64,000 bases of DNA, taken from the NCBI RefSeq assembly GCF_037154085.1, contig NZ_JBANRM010000001.1:186001-250000 (forward strand). Reading direction: 5' to 3'. The position numbers and the translations under genes were made by a program. The stretch is from Andeanibacterium fulvum. GTDB taxonomy: Bacteria > Pseudomonadota > Alphaproteobacteria > Sphingomonadales > Sphingomonadaceae. Within the stretch, counting starts at the first letter, position 1. Every line of letters begins with the position of its first letter. The notes beneath the pieces are model-generated. The model was given only the letters and a program-made list of their open reading frames with translations. It was not told the origin of the DNA and ran no database searches. Shown one piece after another: positions 8,473 through 15,636 of the stretch.

Positions 8473-8612
8473 TGGCCACGGCAATTGCCATCGGCGGTGC
8501 GCTTGTTGCGGGCTTTCTGGCCTGGAAAGTGTTCACCGGACTTATCAAGATCGCTTCGTTCGTGATGCTGTTTGCGGTTGCGGGCGTGCTGTTCTGGCAG
8601 GGGTATATCTGA
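8472..8612 (+). CDS. 46-residue membrane protein between nuoE and nuoF
   Basis: A very short gene encoding 46 residues: MATAIAIGGALVAGFLAWKV, a polar hinge (FTGLIKIAS) and FVMLFAVAGVLFWQGYI. Almost the whole protein is hydrophobic, enough for one long or two short membrane helices with the lysines at residues 19 and 26 between them. The ATG shares one base with the TAA of nuoE, and its TGA shares one base with the ATG of nuoF, so it fills the gap between the two genes exactly. This packing is the main evidence that it is real. It could be a small accessory subunit or assembly peptide of complex I, which is inference. Confidence 0.7.
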   Translation: MATAIAIGGALVAGFLAWKVFTGLIKIASFVMLFAVAGVLFWQGYI

Positions 8613-9919
8613 TGCTGGCTGACAAGGACCGCATCTTCACCAATCTCTACGGGTTCCAGCCCTGGAACCTGAAGGCTGCGCAGGGGCGCGGCGATTGGGA
8701 CAATACGAAGGACATCCTGGCCAAGGGTCCCGAAGCGATCATTGAGGAAATCAAGGCCTCGGGTCTGCGCGGGCGCGGCGGTGCGGGCTTTCCCACCGGC
8801 ATGAAGTGGAGCTTCATGCCCAAGGAACCGCCCAAGGATCAGAACGGCAACCCCAAGCCTAGCTTCCTGGTGATCAATGCTGACGAATCCGAACCGGGTT
8901 CGTGCAAGGATCGCGAAATCATCCGCCACGATCCGCACAAGCTGATCGAGGGCGCGCTGGTCGCCGGTTTCGCGATGCGTGCGCGGGCCGCCTATATCTA
9001 CATCCGTGGCGAATATATCCGCGAGGCCGAAACCCTGTTCGCCGCCGTCCGCGAAGCCTATGACGCGGGCCTGCTGGGCAAGAACGCGGCCGGTTCGGGT
9101 TATGATTTCGACGTCTTCGTCCATCGCGGCGCTGGCGCCTATATTTGCGGTGAAGAAACCGCGATGATCGAAAGCATCGAGGGGAAGAAGGGCCAGCCGC
9201 GCCTCAAGCCCCCGTTCCCGGCGGGCGCAGGCCTCTATGGCTGCCCCACCACGGTGAATAATGTGGAATCGATCGCGGTCGCCCCCACGATCATGCGCCG
9301 GGGCGCTGCCTGGTTCTCCAGCTTTGGCCGGGACAACAACAAGGGCACCAAGCTTTTCCAGATTTCGGGCCATGTCGAAAAGCCCTGCGTGGTCGAGGAG
9401 GCGATGAGCATCCCGTTCCGTGAACTGATCGAGAAGCATTGCGGCGGCATTCGCGGCGGGTGGGACAATCTGCTCGCAGTGATCCCCGGCGGCTCCTCGG
9501 TTCCGCTGGTTCCGGCAGCCCAGATCATGGACGCGCCGATGGATTTCGACGGGTTGCGTGAACTCGGGTCCGGTCTGGGCACCGCTGCCGTAATCGTGAT
9601 GGACAAGTCCACCGACATCGTCCGGGCGATTTCCCGCCTCAGCTATTTCTACAAGCACGAGAGCTGCGGCCAGTGTACTCCCTGCCGTGAAGGCACGGGC
9701 TGGATGTGGCGCGTGATGGAACGCCTGCGCACCGGCGATGCCGAAGTCGAGGAAATCGACATGCTGTTCCAGGTGACCAAGCAGGTTGAAGGTCACACCA
9801 TTTGCGCCTTGGGCGACGCGGCTGCATGGCCGATCCAGGGCCTCATCAAGCATTTCCGCCCCGAAATCGAGCGCCGCATCACCGAACGCGCGGCTTCGAT
9901 GCAGGAGGCAGCAGAGTGA
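8612..9919 (+). CDS. nuoF: NADH-quinone oxidoreductase subunit F
   Basis: A 435-residue catalytic subunit (51-kDa/NDUFV1 homologue) that binds NADH, FMN and [4Fe-4S] cluster N3. The NADH/FMN glycine-rich loop GLRGRGGAGFPTG lies at residues 51-63, and GAYICGEETAMIESIEG follows near residue 180. The cluster ligands are Cys352, Cys355 and Cys358 (SCGQCTPC) with Cys398 (TICALGD). The start ATG is overlapped by the stop of the 46-residue gene, and its own stop is overlapped by the GTG of the gene at 9916. Confidence 0.97.
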   Translation: MLADKDRIFTNLYGFQPWNLKAAQGRGDWDNTKDILAKGPEAIIEEIKASGLRGRGGAGFPTGMKWSFMPKEPPKDQNGNPKPSFLVINADESEPGSCKDREIIRHDPHKLIEGALVAGFAMRARAAYIYIRGEYIREAETLFAAVREAYDAGLLGKNAAGSGYDFDVFVHRGAGAYICGEETAMIESIEGKKGQPRLKPPFPAGAGLYGCPTTVNNVESIAVAPTIMRRGAAWFSSFGRDNNKGTKLFQISGHVEKPCVVEEAMSIPFRELIEKHCGGIRGGWDNLLAVIPGGSSVPLVPAAQIMDAPMDFDGLRELGSGLGTAAVIVMDKSTDIVRAISRLSYFYKHESCGQCTPCREGTGWMWRVMERLRTGDAEVEEIDMLFQVTKQVEGHTICALGDAAAWPIQGLIKHFRPEIERRITERAASMQEAAE

Positions 9920-10701
9920 AGCGGCTCCTGCTTGCTCTTGGATGTGCGACGGTGCTGATGTCGGCCCCGGTTGCGGCGCAGTCGAACAATGACGACTTCA
10001 CGCCGCTCAATTCGCGTATCAAGCGCAAGAACCAGTTTCCGCTGGAGCCCCGCAAGACGTTCGATTTGAAGAAGATGTCCGAAGTGAACAAGAGCCGCAG
10101 CAAGGCCATGCTGGGGCAGTTTACGCGGTGCCTCTATAATCGCTCGAACGAGAAATCGCTCGATCTGTTGAACAAGAGCGATCTCGGTTTTCGTGACTTT
10201 CAGCAGATCGGCACCGATACCCAGAAAGCCATGCGTGTCTTTGGCTTCAACGATTGCCTGCGCCGTGTCGCCAGCACGAACAACAGCGGCGTATCGCTGC
10301 ATTTCTATTCAGCGGGCGTTCGCCAGTGGCTGCTGCAGGAAGCCTATTTCGATCGTTATCCCGATGAGCCGACCTGGGTTAAGCCCGGCAACGTGATCGG
10401 CGAGCGCACTTTGCCGCTTTCCGAAGGCGACGCTTATGTTGGCACTGTGCTGGAACTTGCCGATTGTGTCGTGTCGCAAGATCCCTACAACGCCGATTTC
10501 TTCTTCCGTACCCCTGCCGGATCTGAAGACGAAAAACAGGCCATCAATGAGTTGATGCCGTCACTGTCGGGATGCATTCCCGAAGGGCGGCAATTGCAGA
10601 TTGATCCGTCCTCGCTGCGCATCTGGCTGGGTGAAGGCCTGTGGCACGCATCCAACAACAGTGCACCGGCCGAGGCCGATAGTTCCGAGGTTAATCAGTA
10701 A
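9916..10701 (+). CDS. secreted protein nested between nuoF and nuoG
   Basis: A 261-residue protein with a clear Sec signal peptide (KRLLLALGCATVLMSAPVAAQ, cleavage expected after VAA near residue 20). The mature part is mixed alpha/beta and contains four cysteines (in TRCLYNR, NDCLRRV, ADCVVSQ and SGCIPEG), an even number that would suit two disulfides in the periplasm. I recognise no family. The GTG start overlaps the nuoF stop and is preceded by AGGAGG; the TAA shares a base with the ATG of nuoG. It is therefore co-translated with the NADH module although it must act on the other side of the membrane. Confidence 0.78.
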   Translation: MKRLLLALGCATVLMSAPVAAQSNNDDFTPLNSRIKRKNQFPLEPRKTFDLKKMSEVNKSRSKAMLGQFTRCLYNRSNEKSLDLLNKSDLGFRDFQQIGTDTQKAMRVFGFNDCLRRVASTNNSGVSLHFYSAGVRQWLLQEAYFDRYPDEPTWVKPGNVIGERTLPLSEGDAYVGTVLELADCVVSQDPYNADFFFRTPAGSEDEKQAINELMPSLSGCIPEGRQLQIDPSSLRIWLGEGLWHASNNSAPAEADSSEVNQ

Positions 10702-12710
10702 TGCCCAAGCTCACCGTAGACGGCATCGAAGTGGAAGTCCCCGCAGGGGCGACCGTGCTCCAGGCCTGTGAGGCTGCGGGCAAGGAAATTCCACGTTTCT
10801 GCTATCACGAACGGCTCTCGATTGCCGGCAATTGCCGCATGTGCCTCGTGGAAGTGAAGCCCGGGCCGCCCAAGCCGCAGGCGAGCTGCGCGCTGCCGGC
10901 AGGTGAAGGTCAGGAAATCCGCACCGATAGCGAAATGGTCAAGAAGGCGCGGGAAGGGGTGATGGAGTTCCTCCTCATCAACCACCCGCTCGATTGCCCG
11001 ATCTGCGACCAGGGCGGTGAATGCGATCTGCAGGATCAGTCCGTGGCTTATGGCCGCGGCGCCTCGCGCTATGACGAGAACAAGCGCGCCGTCACCGAGA
11101 AATACATGGGTCCGCTGATCAAGACGGTGATGACCCGCTGCATTCACTGCACCCGTTGCGTGCGCTTCTCGGAAGAGATTGCCGGCGTGGACGAAATCGG
11201 CGCGCTTTATCGCGGCGAGAATATGCAGATCACGACCTATCTCGAGCGTGCAGCCAAGCATGAGCTTTCGGCCAACGTGATCGATCTGTGCCCGGTCGGC
11301 GCACTCACTTCGCGGCCCTACGCTTTCGAGGCGCGTCCGTGGGAACTGAAGAAGACCCTGTCGATCGACGTGTCCGACGCGGTCGGCTCCAACATCCGGA
11401 TCGACAGCCGTGGCCGCGAGGCCTTGCGCATCCTCCCGCGCGTCAATGATGACGTGAATGAGGAGTGGCTGAGCGACAAGGCGCGTTTTCAGGTCGACGG
11501 GCTCACGCGCCGCCGCCTCGACCGCGTGTGGATTCGCAAGAAGGGCAAGCTCCAGCAGGCAAGCTGGGATGAGGCTTTCAAGGCCATTGCCGCCGCCAAG
11601 CCGGGCAAGAACATTGCTGCCGTTGCTGGCGACATGCTCGATTGCGAGACGATGTTCGCCGCCAAGGCACTGCTCAAGGCCAGCGGTTCGTCGCTGATCG
11701 AGAGCCGCCAGACGGGCATGGACTACGATGTTTCCAGCCTCGCGGCCGTCAACTTCAACAGCACCTTTGCCGGGATCGAGAAGGCCGATGCCGTTCTGAT
11801 CATCGGCAGCCATGTGCGCTGGGAAGCGCCGCTGGTGAATGTCCGCCTGCGCAAGGCGGCCAAGAACGGTGCGAAGATTTTCATCGTCGGCCCGGAATGG
11901 GAAACGACCTATCCGGCAACCTTCCTCGGTGCCGATGTGTCGGTCCTCTCGAAGCTGCCGAAGGACGTGTCCGACGCGCTTGCTGCGGCACAGCGTCCGG
12001 CCATCATTCTGGGCGGGGCGGGGCTTGCCGCCGGTGCGCATGACGCTGCGCTGGCGCTCGCCGCCAAGTTCAAGGTGGTGAAGGACGACTGGAACGGCTT
12101 CAACGTCCTCCACATGGCAGCGGCTCGCATGGGCGCGCTGATGCTGGGCTTCGCGCAGCAGGGCGGGATCAAGGACCTCGCTGCCGCCAAGCCGGCGGTT
12201 CTGCTGGCGCTCGGGGCTGATGAGGTCGATTTCAGTGCCTTTGAAGGCAGCCTGAAGGTCTATATCGGCCATCATGGCGACAAGGGCGCTCATGCGGCAG
12301 ATATCGTGCTGCCGTCTGCCGCTTTCACCGAGAAAACAGGGACCTACGTCAACACGGAAGGCCGCGTACAGTTTGCCGACAAGGCGGTGTTCGCGCCCGG
12401 CGACGCGCGTGAAGACTGGACGATCCTGCGCGCGCTGGCCGATGCTCTGGGCGTGACTGTCGGCTTCGACAGCTTCGCCGGGCTTCAGGCCGCGATGATC
12501 GCCGAAGTTCCGGCCCTTGGGGAAGAAGGCCTGGCCGATTACGGCAGCGATCTGCCCAAGGGCGACGCGAAGGCGAAGATCGAAGGCGAAATCCGCTATC
12601 CAATCAAGGACTTCTATCTTACCAACCCGATCGCCCGCGCGAGCGAGACGATGCAGCGTTGCTCGTCCGAACTGCTCCACGGCGTAGAGTTCGCGGAGGC
12701 GGCGGAATGA
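10701..12710 (+). CDS. nuoG: NADH-quinone oxidoreductase subunit G
   Basis: A 669-residue subunit (75-kDa/NDUFS1 homologue) carrying several iron-sulfur clusters. In order: a ferredoxin-like [2Fe-2S] domain (FCYHERLSIAGNCRMCLVE, then ASCALP), the His-Cys cluster N5 (HPLDCPICDQGGECDLQD), a [4Fe-4S] domain (CIHCTRCVRF and later LCPVGALTSRP), and a molybdopterin-oxidoreductase-like C-terminal part that lacks a cofactor. It is much shorter than E. coli NuoG (908 residues) but typical for alphaproteobacteria. It overlaps nuoH by four bases. Confidence 0.96.
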   Translation: MPKLTVDGIEVEVPAGATVLQACEAAGKEIPRFCYHERLSIAGNCRMCLVEVKPGPPKPQASCALPAGEGQEIRTDSEMVKKAREGVMEFLLINHPLDCPICDQGGECDLQDQSVAYGRGASRYDENKRAVTEKYMGPLIKTVMTRCIHCTRCVRFSEEIAGVDEIGALYRGENMQITTYLERAAKHELSANVIDLCPVGALTSRPYAFEARPWELKKTLSIDVSDAVGSNIRIDSRGREALRILPRVNDDVNEEWLSDKARFQVDGLTRRRLDRVWIRKKGKLQQASWDEAFKAIAAAKPGKNIAAVAGDMLDCETMFAAKALLKASGSSLIESRQTGMDYDVSSLAAVNFNSTFAGIEKADAVLIIGSHVRWEAPLVNVRLRKAAKNGAKIFIVGPEWETTYPATFLGADVSVLSKLPKDVSDALAAAQRPAIILGGAGLAAGAHDAALALAAKFKVVKDDWNGFNVLHMAAARMGALMLGFAQQGGIKDLAAAKPAVLLALGADEVDFSAFEGSLKVYIGHHGDKGAHAADIVLPSAAFTEKTGTYVNTEGRVQFADKAVFAPGDAREDWTILRALADALGVTVGFDSFAGLQAAMIAEVPALGEEGLADYGSDLPKGDAKAKIEGEIRYPIKDFYLTNPIARASETMQRCSSELLHGVEFAEAAE

Positions 12711-13753
12711 CCAGTTATTTCCAGTCCCTCGGCCTGAGCTATGAATGGTCGTGGTTCATCGCGACCATCGCGGGTATCCTGCTGATTGCCCTGCCGCTGA
12801 TGCTGGCGGTGGCCATGATCATCTACGTCGATCGCAAGATCTGGGCGGCTATGGCGCTGCGCAAGGGCCCTAACGTGGTCGGCCCCTTCGGCCTGTTGCA
12901 GAGCTTTGCCGACGGCCTGAAGGTGTTCCTGCAGGAAACCATCATCCCTTCGGCATCGAATAAGGGCCTGTTCCTGATCGCGCCCATTGTGACTTTCACG
13001 GTCGCGCTGATGTCATGGGCAGTGATCCCGTTCAATTCCGGTGCCGTGCTGGCGGATATCAATGTCGGCCTGCTCTATATCCTCGCGGTCAGTTCGCTGG
13101 GGGTTTACGGCGTGGTCGTGTCGGGCTGGGCGTCCAACTCGAAATACCCGTTTTTCAGCGCCATGCGCGCTGCCGCGCAGATGATTTCCTATGAAGTCTC
13201 GATCGGCTTCATCCTGATCTGCGTGGTGCTCTGGGCAGGTACGTTCAACCTCAACGGCATTGTCGAGGCACAACAGGGCCACGGCCTTGGCATCGTGAAC
13301 GGCTATTTCTTCAACGTCTTGCTGTTCCCGATGTGGGTGCTGTTCCTGATCTCCGGCATGGCCGAAACCGCGCGCGCGCCTTTCGACCTTACCGAGGCGG
13401 AATCGGAACTCGTCGCCGGTTATCAGACCGAATATTCCTCGATGGCCTTCGCGCTGTTCTGGCTCGGCGAATATGCCAACGTGCTGCTGATGTGCACGCT
13501 CAACGCAGTGCTGTTCTTCGGTGGCTGGCTCCCGCCGCTCGACATTCCAGTGCTCTACCTGATCCCGGGCTGGCTGTGGCTCTTTGCCAAGATCTTCTTC
13601 TTCTTCTTCGTGTTCAGCTGGGTGAAGGCCACTGTGCCGCGTTATCGCTATGACCAGCTGATGCGCTTGGGCTGGAAGATCTTCCTGCCGATGAGCCTGC
13701 TGTTCGTCGTGCTCGTCTCGGGCTGGATGATGGTCACGAGGTATGGCGTATGA
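12707..13753 (+). CDS. nuoH: NADH-quinone oxidoreductase subunit H
   Basis: A 348-residue membrane subunit (ND1 homologue) with about eight helices. It links the peripheral arm to the proton pump and forms the quinone channel. Typical features are DRKIWAAMALRKGPNVVGPFG near residue 43, the acidic loop AETARAPFDLTEAESELVAGY near residue 220, and the C-terminal RYRYDQLMRLGWKIFLP. ATG 12707 lies in an ATGA overlap with the nuoG stop; its own stop overlaps the start of the next gene in the same way. Confidence 0.96.
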   Translation: MTSYFQSLGLSYEWSWFIATIAGILLIALPLMLAVAMIIYVDRKIWAAMALRKGPNVVGPFGLLQSFADGLKVFLQETIIPSASNKGLFLIAPIVTFTVALMSWAVIPFNSGAVLADINVGLLYILAVSSLGVYGVVVSGWASNSKYPFFSAMRAAAQMISYEVSIGFILICVVLWAGTFNLNGIVEAQQGHGLGIVNGYFFNVLLFPMWVLFLISGMAETARAPFDLTEAESELVAGYQTEYSSMAFALFWLGEYANVLLMCTLNAVLFFGGWLPPLDIPVLYLIPGWLWLFAKIFFFFFVFSWVKATVPRYRYDQLMRLGWKIFLPMSLLFVVLVSGWMMVTRYGV

Positions 13754-14163
13754 GCATGCTGCTCGCCATGGCTGCCGCTTCTGCTGTTGCGTCCGGCACT
13801 TCGTTTGATTGCGAAGTGGTGACGCGCAAGTTCTCGGTTTTCGCTCCCGATGCGGAGACGACCGCGAAGTTCAACGGCAACGTGCTGACGCTGTACAAGT
13901 TCGATGCCCAGGCCGGTGCCTTTGGCGAGGCCGGGGTGAAGGTCGCCCAGGTCTTCGACGGCCTGCCGGATAACCTCTATCTCCAGCTCGACGATGGCAG
14001 CAATTCGCCCATCGACGTTACCATTTTCGAAATCGACCCGAATGCGGGCACTGCGCGCGCTTCCATCATGGAAGATCTCACTCCCGAGGCCGCGCAGCGC
14101 ACGATGATCGGGCTTGAAGGAAGCTGCATGGTCATGCCCGGCGACGGAAAGGAAGGCGCATGA
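13750..14163 (+). CDS. secreted protein nested between nuoH and nuoI
   Basis: A 137-residue protein. The first 15 or so residues (MLLAMAAASAVASG) look like a short signal peptide, though without a strongly charged start. The mature part has only two cysteines, near its two ends (SFDCEVV and EGSCMVM), which could form one disulfide joining the termini. The core is beta-rich and acidic. I recognise no family. Both ends are four-base ATGA overlaps, with nuoH before and nuoI after, so expression is tied to complex I. Localisation is inferred. Confidence 0.75.
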   Translation: MSMLLAMAAASAVASGTSFDCEVVTRKFSVFAPDAETTAKFNGNVLTLYKFDAQAGAFGEAGVKVAQVFDGLPDNLYLQLDDGSNSPIDVTIFEIDPNAGTARASIMEDLTPEAAQRTMIGLEGSCMVMPGDGKEGA

Positions 14164-14645
14164 GCGTCGCGCACCTCGTCAAGTCGTTCACCCTTTGGGA
14201 GTTCGTGAAGGCGCATGCCCTCACGCTGAAGTATTTCTTCAAGCCCAAGGCGACGATCAACTATCCGTTCGAGAAGAACCCGCTGAGCCCGCGTTTCCGC
14301 GGCGAACACGCGCTGCGTCGCTATCCCAACGGGGAAGAACGCTGCATCGCGTGCAAGCTGTGCGAGGCGATCTGCCCGGCGCAGGCGATCACGATCGAGG
14401 CGGAACCGCGCGATGACGGCAGCCGCCGCACGACGCGCTACGATATCGACATGACCAAGTGCATCTATTGCGGCTTCTGTCAGGAAGCCTGTCCGGTGGA
14501 TGCGATCGTCGAAGGGCCGAACTTCGAATATGCGACCGAAACGCGCGAAGAACTGCTTTACGACAAAGCTAAACTGCTGGCGAACGGGGACAAGTGGGAG
14601 CGGGCAATCGCCGCGAACCTTGAAGCCGATGCGCCCTATCGCTAG
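14160..14645 (+). CDS. nuoI: NADH-quinone oxidoreductase subunit I
   Basis: A 161-residue ferredoxin-like subunit (TYKY/NDUFS8 homologue) that carries the two [4Fe-4S] clusters N6a and N6b feeding N2. Both motifs are intact: CIACKLCEAICPAQAI near residue 61 and CIYCGFCQEACPVDAI near residue 100. The N-terminal amphipathic helix (WEFVKAHALTLKYFFKPK) anchors it near the membrane. It is followed after 15 bp by nuoJ. Confidence 0.97.
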   Translation: MSVAHLVKSFTLWEFVKAHALTLKYFFKPKATINYPFEKNPLSPRFRGEHALRRYPNGEERCIACKLCEAICPAQAITIEAEPRDDGSRRTTRYDIDMTKCIYCGFCQEACPVDAIVEGPNFEYATETREELLYDKAKLLANGDKWERAIAANLEADAPYR

Positions 14646-14660
14646 GGGGCCCGCGAACCG

Positions 14661-15278
14661 ATGATACAGGTCCTTGCCTTCTACCTTTTCGCGGCCCTCA
14701 CGATCGCCAGCGCGACGCTGGTGATCATGGCCCGTAACCCGGTGCATTCCGTGCTCTGGCTCATCGTGGCGTTCTTCAACGCTGCGGGGCTGATGGTGCT
14801 GGTCGGCGCCGAGTTCATCGCGATGCTGCTGGTGATCGTCTATGTCGGGGCGGTCGCGGTGCTGTTCCTTTTCGTGGTCATGATGCTCGACATCGACTTC
14901 GCGGAACTGCGCGCCGGCTTCGTGAAGAACTTCCCGCTCGGCATGCTGATCGCGGTGATCCTCGCGGCGGAACTGGTGCTCGGCATCGGCGCCTATCGCG
15001 CCGGTTCGCTCGAACTCGGAACGCCGGATGGCTCCGCCGCTCCGCTGCTGGGCAAGAGCAACATCGAGAGCATCGGTGCGTTGCTCTACACCAAATATCT
15101 GTTCCTGTTCGAAAGCGCCGGCATCATCCTGCTGGTGGCAATGATCGGCGCGATCGTGCTCACGCATCGTGAACGCAAGGGTACCCGCCCGCAGATCATC
15201 TCGAAGCAGGTTCGTCGCCGTCCGGAGGATGCGACCGTGAATGTGAAGCCGGAAGTCGGCCAGGGGGTGCAGCTGTGA
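14661..15278 (+). CDS. nuoJ: NADH-quinone oxidoreductase subunit J
   Basis: A 205-residue membrane subunit (ND6 homologue) with five predicted helices. The conserved segment MLLVIVYVGAVAVLFLFVVMM near residue 54 forms the pi-bulge helix linked to proton-pump coupling. The C-terminal tail after residue 170 is basic and hydrophilic (HRERKGTRPQII). It is separated from nuoK by 46 bp that hold an interspersed repeat, the only sizeable gap inside the nuo genes. Confidence 0.95.
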   Translation: MIQVLAFYLFAALTIASATLVIMARNPVHSVLWLIVAFFNAAGLMVLVGAEFIAMLLVIVYVGAVAVLFLFVVMMLDIDFAELRAGFVKNFPLGMLIAVILAAELVLGIGAYRAGSLELGTPDGSAAPLLGKSNIESIGALLYTKYLFLFESAGIILLVAMIGAIVLTHRERKGTRPQIISKQVRRRPEDATVNVKPEVGQGVQL

Positions 15279-15308
15279 CCCTTCGACAAGCTCAGGATGA
15301 GCGGGACC
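15278..15308. repeat. sphingomonad-type interspersed repeat (PELVEG repeat)
   Basis: The gap between nuoJ and nuoK contains CCCTTCGACAAGCTCAGGAT followed by GAGCGGGACC. Translated on the minus strand it gives HPELVEG. Copies of this short element are scattered between genes in many sphingomonad genomes. I see one copy in this window. It begins at the nuoJ stop codon, so it is an insertion into an otherwise tightly packed operon and does not alter either protein. Confidence 0.65.
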
Positions 15309-15324
15309 GCGGAGTGCTGCGCGC

Positions 15325-15630
15325 ATGATTGGTATCGAACATTATGTCGTCGTCAGCTCGATCCTGTTCGTGCTTGGCGTGCTCGGCATCTTCCTCAACC
15401 GCAAGAATGTGATCGTGATCCTGATGGCGATCGAACTCATTCTGCTTGCGGTAAACATCAATCTCGTCGCGTTCAGCGCCTTCCTGGGCGATCTGACCGG
15501 TCAGATCTTCGCCATGTTCGTGCTCACCGTTGCGGCGGGCGAGGCGGCCATCGGCCTTGCGATCCTGGTGATCTATTTCCGTGGCCGCGGCACGATCGCG
15601 GTCGACGATGTCAACCGGATGAAGGGATAA
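15325..15630 (+). CDS. nuoK: NADH-quinone oxidoreductase subunit K
   Basis: A 101-residue membrane subunit (ND4L homologue) with three helices. The membrane glutamate in MAIELILLAVNINLVAF (near residue 38) and the second in AGEAAIGLAILV (near residue 72) are the two conserved buried acids required for proton translocation. It starts 46 bp after nuoJ, behind the repeat element, and ends 6 bp before the GTG of nuoL. Confidence 0.96.
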   Translation: MIGIEHYVVVSSILFVLGVLGIFLNRKNVIVILMAIELILLAVNINLVAFSAFLGDLTGQIFAMFVLTVAAGEAAIGLAILVIYFRGRGTIAVDDVNRMKG

Positions 15631-15636
15631 GCCGCC

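Noticed and set aside
10695..12680. A 661-codon minus-strand frame opposite nuoG, and similar long minus-strand frames opposite nuoD, nuoF, nuoL, nuoM and nuoN
   Set aside because: The plus-strand genes have intact Fe-S and family motifs; the opposite frames are compositional shadows.
13977..15326. Minus-strand protein starting with an HPELVEG-like sequence
   Set aside because: HPELVEG is the translation of an interspersed DNA repeat; the rest is antisense to nuoI and nuoJ.
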